From the NCBI GenBank assembly GCA_026982335.1, contig JALSHH010000014.1, positions 26,352 to 90,351 on the forward strand: 64,000 nt of DNA, read 5' to 3'. The stretch is from Phycisphaerales bacterium. Lineage in GTDB: Bacteria; Planctomycetota; Phycisphaerae; Phycisphaerales; UBA1924. The position numbers were made by a program, and so were the translations under genes. Position 1 is the stretch's first letter. The number at the start of each line of letters is the position of its first letter. Below are positions 56,754 to 64,000 of the stretch, piece after piece. The notes under the pieces were generated by a model. It saw only the letters and a list, made by a program, of their open reading frames with translations. It was not told where the DNA came from and did not search any database.

Positions 56754-57152
56754 ATGCAGACACTTGCCTCATCAAACGAAATCAGTGCCTACCTCCCGAT
56801 CTTATTGATGATCATCGGCGCTGCCGGTTTCGGTGCTATGAACCTGATGGCCTCGTTCATGCTCGGCCCACGCAGAGCAGGCGAACGCAAAGGCGACACC
56901 TATGAATCGGGCATGGACTATGTCGGCACCGCCCGTAAACGATTCAATATCCGGTTCTACCTCATCGCGATGGTCTTTCTCGTCTTTGATGTCGAGATCA
57001 TCTTCCTTTATCCGTGGGCCCAGACTTTCACCGGTCTCGACCCGATGAGCGAATCGTCGCGAATTTGGCTCTTGCGCATCCTCTTCTTCCTCTTCACCAC
57101 CCTCGTTGCCTACATCTATGGGTATCGCAAGGGTGTGTTCAAGTTCGATTGA
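56754..57152 (+). CDS. nuoA: NADH-quinone oxidoreductase subunit A
   Basis: A 132-residue membrane subunit of respiratory complex I with three helices. Family segments are YESGMDYVGTARKRFNIRFYLIAMVFLVFDVEIIFLYPWA, with the conserved glutamate in the second helix, and RILFFLFTTLVAYIYGYRKG. The rest of complex I is not in the window, so this gene is separated from other nuo genes, at least up to 64 kb. The 5' end has an AGGAGG-like sequence about 40 bases upstream, which is too far for a normal start, and the ATG at 56754 gives family length. Confidence 0.95.
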   Translation: MQTLASSNEISAYLPILLMIIGAAGFGAMNLMASFMLGPRRAGERKGDTYESGMDYVGTARKRFNIRFYLIAMVFLVFDVEIIFLYPWAQTFTGLDPMSESSRIWLLRILFFLFTTLVAYIYGYRKGVFKFD

Positions 57153-57219
57153 GCATGTGATTGAATCAAGATACGGATCACCCAAAGGGATCTGATGGGC
57201 ATTTGAGGCGTACATCCAT

Positions 57220-57687
57220 ATGCAGATGAACCAACCAAGCCCAACAAGACAAATCGAACGCACCGAGCCACTGCGGGCAACATTGGGCGATCGGATCGGC
57301 GCGGGGGCGATTGCGCTCATGTGCCTTGCCGTACTCTCGATCGCGGCATGGCTTAGCCCGGCATCCCAAGGACACGGCACACATACACAACTCGGACTCT
57401 CGCCTTGCATGTGGGTCGCAGCTCTGGGCAAACCCTGCCCAACCTGTGGCATGACTACCTCGTTCTCCTACGCCGGCCAAGGACATTGGATCCAATCCGC
57501 CAAGACCCAGCCCCTAGGCACCCTGCTCACACTCATAACCGCAACCATCTTCTGGGGAGCGTTGATCCAGACCATCACCGGTGCTCGATTCGGCTCAATC
57601 ATCCAACCCGCACTGCATCCCCGAACCTTTCTCATATTTGGAATCTTGTTCCTTGGAGCATGGTTCTACAAAATCGCAACCTGGTAA
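57220..57687 (+). CDS. DUF2752 membrane protein
   Basis: A 155-residue protein. The DUF2752 signature is PCMWVAALGKPCPTCGMTTSFSY, with a CPTCGMTT core, followed by a large membrane part. It has three likely helices (IGAGAIALMCLAVLSIAAWL, PLGTLLTLITATIFWGALIQT and TFLIFGILFLGAWFYK). The function of the family is unknown; the cysteine pair may bind metal or form a disulfide. It begins 67 bp after nuoA and is 10 bp upstream of a lipoprotein-like gene. Confidence 0.88.
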   Translation: MQMNQPSPTRQIERTEPLRATLGDRIGAGAIALMCLAVLSIAAWLSPASQGHGTHTQLGLSPCMWVAALGKPCPTCGMTTSFSYAGQGHWIQSAKTQPLGTLLTLITATIFWGALIQTITGARFGSIIQPALHPRTFLIFGILFLGAWFYKIATW

Positions 57688-57697
57688 ACACACACCC

Positions 57698-58369
57698 ATG
57701 AACACACGACACATCACATCCCGACTTCTCTTCACCGCCTGCCTCTTGCTGATCGGGTCGCAGCTTTCGGGATGCATCATCGGCGCAGCCATCGGCGGCA
57801 TGGCCGAATCTGCACACCGCACAGGCAAACACGAAGTCGAAGCAGAATACACCGGGATCAGCGGACACTCATTCGCAGTCGTCGTCAGTGCCAACCGACT
57901 CATCGAAGCCAACAACCCAGGCATCACCGCCCGCCTCACCCAGCGCATTAACGACCGACTCATCCAAAACGCCAATCCCTCCTACGCCATTCCGAGCGCC
58001 GATTTGCTCACGGTGCTCTACAACACCCCTCAGTGGATCGCCCTGCCCAGAGGTGAAGTCGCCGAGATGCTCGGCGTCGAACGGCTCATCGTCTTTGAAC
58101 TCACCGAATACAGTCTCCACGAGCCGGGCAACCAGTATGTCTGGGATGGATCAGGTTCGGGCATCGTCACCGTATATGAATCAGACTCAGGATTCCCTGA
58201 TGATCCCGTCTTTGAAAAAGCCATCCGCGTCAAATTCCCCGACTCACGAGGATTCATGCGAACAGACATCCCCGAAGCTGCCGTCACAACCGAACTTTCC
58301 AATCGACTCATCAACCGCGTGGCCTGGCTTTTCTATACCCACGAAGAATCAAATATTATTCCCTATTGA
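57698..58369 (+). CDS. Probable lipoprotein of unknown function (first of two related genes)
   Basis: A 223-residue protein with a lipobox-like end to its signal (LLIGSQLSGC, cleavage before Cys). The mature part has an alternating alpha/beta pattern with a TPR-free globular domain containing SANRLIEANNPGITARLTQRINDRL and LGVERLIVFELTEYSLHEPGNQY. The start is at MNTRHITSR (57698). It is similar in overall layout to the next gene (LGVERLIVFELTEYSL in one and VGADIVIYAVVTEFSL in the other), so the two look like diverged paralogues. This domain resembles proteins that measure or buffer outer-membrane assembly only in general form; no family is claimed. Confidence 0.72.
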   Translation: MNTRHITSRLLFTACLLLIGSQLSGCIIGAAIGGMAESAHRTGKHEVEAEYTGISGHSFAVVVSANRLIEANNPGITARLTQRINDRLIQNANPSYAIPSADLLTVLYNTPQWIALPRGEVAEMLGVERLIVFELTEYSLHEPGNQYVWDGSGSGIVTVYESDSGFPDDPVFEKAIRVKFPDSRGFMRTDIPEAAVTTELSNRLINRVAWLFYTHEESNIIPY

Positions 58370-58376
58370 GCAAAAC

Positions 58377-59051
58377 ATGAATACACACACATCCATGAAA
58401 CCAATACGCAGACTCACAAGCATTCTGGCGTGTTTCATCGCGGCCCTCACCCTGCCCCCCGGGTGCAATGTCGTCACACCAATCGCCTATGCGATCCATG
58501 GCCCTGAAAAAATCATGCCCGCCTACACACTCAACGAAGAGCTCAAAACCGTCGTCTTTGTCGATGATCCTTCGAGCCGAATCACCCAGCGTAGGCTTCG
58601 CTACACCATTGCCGACCGAGCAACCAAAGAACTCCTTGCCAAACGAGTCCTTGTCGATATGCTCGACCCCCGAGGCATCCTCACCGCAGCGAGCAACGAA
58701 CGCTATGGCGAACAGATGAGCATCTCCGAATTGGGCAAATCCGTCGGCGCTGATATCGTCATCTATGCAGTCGTCACCGAGTTCTCACTCTCACCCGAAA
58801 CAGGTGCCTACATCCCCCGCGCCACCATGCGCGTCAAGGTCATTGATGTTGCCCAAGGCAAAAGAATCTGGCCCAGTGACGAAATGGGTGCGGTCGCCAA
58901 TATCCAAATTCCACAAAAACCAGGTTCAACCCCGAGCACACCAGGCGAGCGACTCGAAGTTGAGCAAGCACTGGCCAATCGAGCAGGCATCGGCCTGGCC
59001 CAGCTTTTCTACAAACACGAGATCACCGAGACGGTATTATTCCGGCGATGA
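58377..59051 (+). CDS. Exported protein related to the preceding one (possible lipoprotein)
   Basis: A 224-residue protein with an N-terminal hydrophobic signal (LTSILACFIAALTLPPGCNVV). The PPGC end is a poor lipobox, so lipid attachment is uncertain. The mature domain carries AKELLAKRVLVDMLDP-like helices and VGADIVIYAVVTEFSLSPETGAY, resembling the preceding gene. The first ATG of the pair is 7 bp after the preceding stop, and the gene ends ATGA with the next gene. Function unknown. Confidence 0.7.
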   Translation: MNTHTSMKPIRRLTSILACFIAALTLPPGCNVVTPIAYAIHGPEKIMPAYTLNEELKTVVFVDDPSSRITQRRLRYTIADRATKELLAKRVLVDMLDPRGILTAASNERYGEQMSISELGKSVGADIVIYAVVTEFSLSPETGAYIPRATMRVKVIDVAQGKRIWPSDEMGAVANIQIPQKPGSTPSTPGERLEVEQALANRAGIGLAQLFYKHEITETVLFRR

Positions 59052-60067
59052 ATACCCAACCTGTCCATCACGATGTGGTCCACTTGGTTGCAGCCCCAAA
59101 TGCAACGCCGGGGGGTTGCTCGCCAGGACGCACGATACCGACGGTATTGTGCGCCCAAGCAATCAAACACAAGCTCACCCCGCCGGGTCATGTCATGCTC
59201 ATCGGCGAAAACTCGTGCGAATCACAAGCACGCCTGCTCGGGCTCGACTGGCATTCCCGCTTGGCCCCGCCTTTGGGCAATCCAACAATGCTCCGCCGAC
59301 GCATCAAGCGTCTCACCCAAAACACCTCACGGGTCATCTGCTGGAACGATGAACTCGCCGTCTTGCTCAAAGGCAACCCCGCCGAACTCGACCTCATCTC
59401 CACCTCCCCAACCAACGCGCCAGCCTATGTCTCCAAGCGCATCACCATCCGAGTATTCGAGCAGATCGATTGCGACTACTGGACCGACCGAGGCAACAAC
59501 CCCACCCTCGATGCGCTCTTGCCTCCCATCCTCGACAACCTCGCCCAAACCAATCGCTCCATCACCCGCGCCTCGGTCGACATCGACGACAACACCATAT
59601 GCATCGGTGTATTGGCCGACCGCCCATCCGATGTCGATGCCCGTGAACTCACCTTCCTCCTTGGATTACTCAACGCATCGGGCTACACCCTCACTGGGGT
59701 CATCCCCAACACCGCCAATCACCTCGCAGCTGCCCGTCGCCACCATCGCGGGCTTGGCTCAAGATTCCAGTTCCTCATCGCTACCGATCCCATCACCTCG
59801 CTCCTGCCCATCTTCGATGCCTTGATCCATCCCTGCTTCGACGGCTCGGGCTCATCCATGCTCATCGAACGCATGTGCGAGAACGCCGAAGTCCCCGTCC
59901 TCCGCCTCAAACACTCAGGTCGAGCCGGGCTCTCACGCGCCCCGGGCGTCGCTGGCCCGATCATCGAACACCTCGACGAACTTATCCAATCCAGCAAATC
60001 ATCCCACCCCGAGCCGACCCATGCCCAGCAACTCAAAAACTTCCATCCTCTTCGTTTGCCTAGGTAA
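59048..60067 (+). CDS. Glycosyltransferase-like protein without a clear donor motif
   Basis: A 339-residue protein. Its second half reads like the C-terminal Rossmann lobe of GT-B glycosyltransferases: IGVLADRPSDVDARELTFLLGLLNASGYTL, then ALIHPCFDGSGSSMLIERMCENAEVPVLRLKHSG, the place where the EX7E-type donor loop normally is. The first half is a plausible acceptor lobe beginning LVAAPNATPGGCSPGR. The retaining-type EX7E motif is not convincing, so it may be degenerate or a different enzyme. It overlaps the preceding stop (ATGA) and the next gene by 47 bases, so four genes are translationally linked. Confidence 0.6.
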   Translation: MNTQPVHHDVVHLVAAPNATPGGCSPGRTIPTVLCAQAIKHKLTPPGHVMLIGENSCESQARLLGLDWHSRLAPPLGNPTMLRRRIKRLTQNTSRVICWNDELAVLLKGNPAELDLISTSPTNAPAYVSKRITIRVFEQIDCDYWTDRGNNPTLDALLPPILDNLAQTNRSITRASVDIDDNTICIGVLADRPSDVDARELTFLLGLLNASGYTLTGVIPNTANHLAAARRHHRGLGSRFQFLIATDPITSLLPIFDALIHPCFDGSGSSMLIERMCENAEVPVLRLKHSGRAGLSRAPGVAGPIIEHLDELIQSSKSSHPEPTHAQQLKNFHPLRLPR

Positions 60068-60512
60068 CATCTGCCGATCCCCCCTCGCAGACGGTATCTT
60101 CACGCATCTCGTCAACCAACAAAATCTCACCCACCGTTTCCACATCGACTCCTGCGGCACCGGCGCCTGGCATGTCGGTAACCCACCCGACCCCCGTTCG
60201 ATCCTCGCCGCAGCCAAACATAATATCGACCTGACCACCCTCCGCGCCCGCCAGTTCGATGCCGACCGTGATCCGATTGAGTTTGATTGGATCATCCCCA
60301 TGGACAGGTCAAACCACCGCGAACTCATCAACCAAGGCACACCCAAAGCCAAAGTCCGCCTGATGCGATCCTTCGACCCCACCATCACCACCCAAAAAAC
60401 ACCCGATGTCCCCGACCCCTACTACGGTGGCGACGACGGCTTCGACAAAATCTATGAAATGCTGATGCGGGCGTGCGAAGGATTATTATGTGAAATCAAA
60501 GATCCAGCATAA
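60021..60512 (+). CDS. Low-molecular-weight protein tyrosine phosphatase
   Basis: A 163-residue LMW-PTP. The P-loop is CLGNICRS with nucleophile Cys13 and Arg19, preceded by the beta-strand ILFV; the general-acid loop is DVPDPYYGG (Asp of DPYY). The [20 protein letters not shown] segment is also conserved. It dephosphorylates tyrosine on proteins, often BY-kinases that control polysaccharide synthesis, which would suit the glycosyltransferase-like neighbour. It overlaps the preceding gene by 47 bases and the convergent odhB by 17 bases. Confidence 0.93.
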   Translation: MPSNSKTSILFVCLGNICRSPLADGIFTHLVNQQNLTHRFHIDSCGTGAWHVGNPPDPRSILAAAKHNIDLTTLRARQFDADRDPIEFDWIIPMDRSNHRELINQGTPKAKVRLMRSFDPTITTQKTPDVPDPYYGGDDGFDKIYEMLMRACEGLLCEIKDPA

Positions 60513-61788
60513 GCCGTGCCGGATCCTCAATCGCATCCTTGATACTCACCAAGAACTGCACCGCCTCGGCCCCATCGACAATCCGATGGTCGTAGCTCAA
60601 CGCTAGATACATCATCGGACGCAACGCGATCGTACCAGGGTTGCTTGGATCTTCCGCGGGGCGTTTCTTGATTCCGTGCATACCCAAAATCGCACTCTGA
60701 GGCGGGTTCAAAATCGGAGTCGACATCAACGAGCCAAAAATGCCGCCGTTGGTGATCGTGAAGGTGCCGCCCTGCATTTCTTCGAGCGAAATCTTGCCAT
60801 CACGAGCACGCAACGCCATGTCCTTGATCGTGCTTTCAATCCCGGCAAAGCTCAGTGTCTCGGCGCTGCGGATTACAGGAACCACTAAACCCTTTGGTCC
60901 AGAGACGGCAATCGCAACATCGCTGTACGAATGTTTCTGGATCGCGGGCTTGCCGTTGTCATCTTGGATAATATACGAGTTAATCAGCGGAAATTTCTGC
61001 AAGGCCTGCGTCGTCGCCTTAACGAAAAACGACATAAACCCAAGGTTGATGCCGTGCTTCTCGGCGAAGGCTTCTTTGTGTTGTTTGCGGAGTTCCATCA
61101 CCGCACCCATGTCAACTTCGTTGAAGGTCGTGAGCATGGCTGCTGTCTGTTGTGCCTCGACAAGCCTCGATGCAATCGCCTGACGCATCGGCGACATGCG
61201 TTCAACGCTCACTTCGCGCGCGGAACCCGAGATCGCTGGTGAGGCTGTTGATGCTACGCCACCTTGATGCGATTGGAGATACGCCAGCACATCCTGCTCA
61301 CGAATGCGCCCCGACGCCCCGGTGCCTGCGATCGACCCGAGATCAATCCCCTTATCGTCCGCCAGTTTCCTCGCCAAAGGCGTCGCCTTGACTTCGCCGT
61401 TGGATGCTGGAACAGCTGTTAACGCTGGCGCTGGTGCTGGAGCAGCAGGAGCAACCGCCGGTGCCGGAGTCGATGGTGCTGGTGCTTTTGGTGCTTCTGG
61501 TGCGGGCATTGGTTCCGGTGCCGCATCACCTGCGGGTTTCTCTGCGGACTCATCAATCTCACCGACCGCAGCACCCACATCAACCTCGTCGCCCTCGGCT
61601 GCGCTATGTCGAACAACTCCTGACGCCGGCGCAGGCACTTCCATCGTCACCTTATCGGTTTCGAGTTCGAGGACAGTTTCGTCGCGTTCGACATAGGCTC
61701 CGTCTTCGACGGTCCACGCAGCGATGATGCCGCTGGTGACTGATTCGCCGACATTTGGGATCACGATCTGTGTGGTCATGGTTTTCAT
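60496..61788 (-). CDS. sucB: Dihydrolipoyllysine succinyltransferase (E2 of 2-oxoglutarate dehydrogenase)
   Basis: A 430-residue E2. The lipoyl domain carries the modified lysine Lys46 in [15 protein letters not shown]. An Ala/Pro-rich linker (residues ~85-135) leads to the E1/E3-binding domain ([28 protein letters not shown]) and the catalytic domain, whose active-site histidine is in [47 protein letters not shown] is the usual succinyltransferase block. The start is at 61788; an ATG three codons inside (61779) is also possible. It follows sucA after 52 bp on the minus strand. Confidence 0.96.
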   Translation of the reverse strand: MKTMTTQIVIPNVGESVTSGIIAAWTVEDGAYVERDETVLELETDKVTMEVPAPASGVVRHSAAEGDEVDVGAAVGEIDESAEKPAGDAAPEPMPAPEAPKAPAPSTPAPAVAPAAPAPAPALTAVPASNGEVKATPLARKLADDKGIDLGSIAGTGASGRIREQDVLAYLQSHQGGVASTASPAISGSAREVSVERMSPMRQAIASRLVEAQQTAAMLTTFNEVDMGAVMELRKQHKEAFAEKHGINLGFMSFFVKATTQALQKFPLINSYIIQDDNGKPAIQKHSYSDVAIAVSGPKGLVVPVIRSAETLSFAGIESTIKDMALRARDGKISLEEMQGGTFTITNGGIFGSLMSTPILNPPQSAILGMHGIKKRPAEDPSNPGTIALRPMMYLALSYDHRIVDGAEAVQFLVSIKDAIEDPARLMLDL

Positions 61789-61840
61789 CCGTATCTCGCT
61801 TGGCTTCGGTTCGTGTTCGTCCTTGACACTGACTCAGCGC

Positions 61841-64000
61841 TTAGGCCTTGGCGGCGGCCACCTTGGTTGATGCTTCTTCGCTGGAAGGCTTAGGCCCGAT
61901 GGCATCGGTCAAAATCTGTTCCTGCTCGATCTTGTGCTGGGACTTCGACCCCGTCGCAGGCGTGCTTGATCGTGCCCGCCCGATGTACTCAGGACGATTC
62001 CAACCAAGTTCCGTCTGGAACATATCGCAAATATGCAAATATGCACCCGCGTTGTAAGTCTCTTCCTGTACCCACACTCGAGGAGCCCCTTGGGGATATC
62101 GTGCATCGAGCTCCGCAATCAGATCCACATGGAACGGATACAGCTGCTCGATCCGCAGAATGGCCACATTACGCTGATCACGCTCAACTCGGCGTTGATC
62201 CATTTCATGATAAATTTTTCCTGAACAATAGATCACCCGCGTCACTTGAGTGCGATCCCATCCGTCTTGCTCGAAGCGTGGATCGTCGAGCATTTCCTTA
62301 AAGCAACTGTCGTACACCTCATTGAGTGGGCTTGTCGGAATCCGCAGCATGCTCTTGGGTGTCATCACAACCAAAGGTTTGCGATAGCTTGCCTTGACCT
62401 GACGACGGAACATATGGAATACCTGGGCTGCGGTTGTGGGATAAACAATGAGCATATTATCGTTCCCGCAGAGTTCAAGAAACCGCTCCATCCGACACGA
62501 TGAGTGCTCAGGTCCAGCCCCTTCATACCCATGGGGCAATAACATCGTCAGTCCGCTCCACCGCTCCCACTTGGCTTCGGCCGAGGCGATGAACTGATCC
62601 ACAATTGCCTGTGCACCGTTATAAAAGTCGCCAAATTGCGCCTCCCAGATAATGAGCATCCCCGGATCACCGAGCGAATATCCATATTCAAAGGCCAGCA
62701 CCGCCTCCTCAGACAATGGTGAATCATGCACACAGAAGTGTGCCTGACGGGGCTTACCATTTTCACCAATACTCCCCGGAGGTGTCGCCGTGCCCTCTTC
62801 CCCAACCTCACGGATCGAGTTCAAAGGCGTGTACGGCTCACCCGTCTCAAAATCCCGCACCACCGCATGGCGATGCGAAAAAGTCCCACGACGACAATCC
62901 TGCCCAGACAACCGAACCGGATGTCCTTCCGCCAAAAGCGTACCATAAGCCAATTGCTCGGCATCGGCATACGAAATCATCTCGGCATTAGGTAGATCTG
63001 CACGATCGCTCAGCAACTTCTTGAGCTTGGGATTGAGCTTGAAACCTTCAGGCACCGAACCAATCGCCGAAGCAACCTCCGCAACCTGCTCTTTGCTCAC
63101 CGCCGTATCAACAGCATCGAAACTATACGCATGAGACAACCCGTCCCAACGCGCACTCCCAGGGTCAATCGTCGGATCGTTAGGTTCCTGCTGGGCCGAC
63201 TGTTGAGCTTTTTCAAGCGCCTCATTGAGTCGGTGAATGATCGACAGACGATCCGCTTCGGCAATTGAATTTTCCGCCAATAACTTCTCGGTATACACCT
63301 TGAGCACCGAAGGCTTCTTCTTAATCAGATCCGCCATGATCGGCTGGGTAAAACTCGTCTCATCCTGCTCGTTGTGCCCATACCGACGATAACACACCAG
63401 GTCAATAAACACATCGCGCTTGAACTTCTGACGATATTCCGCAGCCAGCTGCGCCACCGTCACCACGGCTTCAGGATCTTCGCCATTGACATGAAAAATC
63501 GGCGCATCAATAAACTTACCAATATCCGTGCAATACCGCGATGAACGCGAATCCTCAGGCAGTGTTGTAAACCCAATCTGATTATTCACAACCACATGCA
63601 CCGTCCCACCAGTGGTATATCCATCAAGCTGGGAAAAATTAAGCACTTCCTGTACAATTCCTTGCCCAACAATCGCCGCGTCGCCATGAAGCAAAATCGG
63701 TGTCACACGCTCACGCTCGGTATCCCCCCGCAGGCGTTGCTTGGCCCGACAACGACCGGCAATCACACCGTTGACTGCTTCGAGATGGCTCGGATTACTT
63801 GCCAATGCAAGGTGAATCATTCGTCCATTGTTCAATCGGCGCGTACCGGAGTATCCGCGATGGTATTTGACATCCCCCCCCCCGTCAGCAAACCCCTCGG
63901 ACCAATTCTCTTCAAACTCGGTAAATATCTGCTCAAGCGTCTTGCCGATCGTGTTGTGCAGCACATTGAGCCGACCACGATGCGCCATCCCAATGACGAT
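61841..64000 (-). CDS. sucA: 2-Oxoglutarate dehydrogenase E1 component, partial (5' end outside the window)
   Basis: The last 719 residues of a ThDP-dependent E1. The reading frame continues through the window edge (IVIGMAHRGRLNVLHN), so the start lies beyond 64000. Family segments are ILLHGDAAIVGQGIVQEVLN and VNNQIGFTTLPEDSRS, FIDLVCYRRYGHNEQDE, EAVLAFEYGYSLGDP, LLPHGYEGAGPEHSSCRMERFL and a C-terminal REWVQEETYN-like region seen here as PRVWVQEETYNAGAY. It decarboxylates 2-oxoglutarate and reductively succinylates the E2. The tail (residues beyond EQILTDAIG) is alanine-rich. It is followed by sucB; lpd is not seen. Confidence 0.96.
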   Translation of the reverse strand: MVIGMAHRGRLNVLHNTIGKTLEQIFTEFEENWSEGFADGGGDVKYHRGYSGTRRLNNGRMIHLALASNPSHLEAVNGVIAGRCRAKQRLRGDTERERVTPILLHGDAAIVGQGIVQEVLNFSQLDGYTTGGTVHVVVNNQIGFTTLPEDSRSSRYCTDIGKFIDAPIFHVNGEDPEAVVTVAQLAAEYRQKFKRDVFIDLVCYRRYGHNEQDETSFTQPIMADLIKKKPSVLKVYTEKLLAENSIAEADRLSIIHRLNEALEKAQQSAQQEPNDPTIDPGSARWDGLSHAYSFDAVDTAVSKEQVAEVASAIGSVPEGFKLNPKLKKLLSDRADLPNAEMISYADAEQLAYGTLLAEGHPVRLSGQDCRRGTFSHRHAVVRDFETGEPYTPLNSIREVGEEGTATPPGSIGENGKPRQAHFCVHDSPLSEEAVLAFEYGYSLGDPGMLIIWEAQFGDFYNGAQAIVDQFIASAEAKWERWSGLTMLLPHGYEGAGPEHSSCRMERFLELCGNDNMLIVYPTTAAQVFHMFRRQVKASYRKPLVVMTPKSMLRIPTSPLNEVYDSCFKEMLDDPRFEQDGWDRTQVTRVIYCSGKIYHEMDQRRVERDQRNVAILRIEQLYPFHVDLIAELDARYPQGAPRVWVQEETYNAGAYLHICDMFQTELGWNRPEYIGRARSSTPATGSKSQHKIEQEQILTDAIGPKPSSEEASTKVAAAKA

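Overview
The window reads as a chromosomal segment of a planctomycete, most probably class Phycisphaerae. The pointers are a type IV-pilin-like N-terminus ending in the LLPALGKAR pattern, a membrane protein opening with the CGYNLRGL zinc ribbon, two unequal GroEL paralogues, several ECF sigma factors coupled to membrane proteins, a vWA/ExbB/ExbD/TPR gene train, and very tight packing with many ATGA or GTGA overlaps and GTG/TTG starts. This placement is inferred from protein style; no 16S gene is present. I saw no rRNA, tRNA, transposase or CRISPR array.

Layout. 1-1.9 kb: paired exported M16-type zinc proteases, the second cut by the window edge. 2-8.8 kb: an arginine-deiminase-like hydrolase (CtlX type) divergent from a complete histidine-degradation operon hutH-hutU-hutG-hutI (histidine to glutamate plus formamide). 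8.8-10.7 kb: ElbB, an FMN reductase and a small exported protein. 10.9-12.4 kb: a TPR protein translationally coupled to a sigma-factor-like protein that ends in a membrane helix. 12.6-20.7 kb: HrpA helicase, a BtpA-family protein, a POT peptide transporter, a site-2-protease-like membrane peptidase, and ribosomal proteins L20 and L35. 20.8-25.1 kb: two divergent ECF-sigma cassettes, each with a membrane partner. 25.6-35.6 kb: eight minus-strand genes, almost all overlapping by 1-23 bases, encoding a vWA protein, an exported protein, ExbB, two ExbD proteins, a large exported repeat protein, a degenerate J-domain membrane protein and a further exported protein. This is the best candidate for an uncharacterised envelope machine.

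35.8-50 kb: pyrH-frr, SppA-like peptidase, zinc-ribbon membrane protein, MoxR ATPase, a 982-residue FAD/Fe-S oxidoreductase, a pilin-like protein, RidA, a transaldolase-like aldolase, an acyl-CoA synthetase-like ligase, a propeller-like protein, AcpS and an FmdB-type zinc ribbon. 50-56.5 kb: a chaperone block read on the minus strand as groEL2-groES-[four-helix-bundle gene flanked by repeats]-groEL1-dnaJ-grpE; the repeat-flanked unit sits exactly between groES and groEL1. 56.7-60.5 kb: nuoA, a DUF2752 membrane protein, two related exported proteins or lipoproteins, a glycosyltransferase-like protein and a low-molecular-weight tyrosine phosphatase. 60.5-64 kb: odhB and the 3' part of odhA (2-oxoglutarate dehydrogenase).

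Functionally the window mixes housekeeping genes (translation, protein folding, TCA cycle, respiration) with a histidine catabolic operon and several lineage-specific envelope and regulatory cassettes. Start sites were set by ribosome binding sites, overlaps and family length, and are stated where they differ from the longest open frame.
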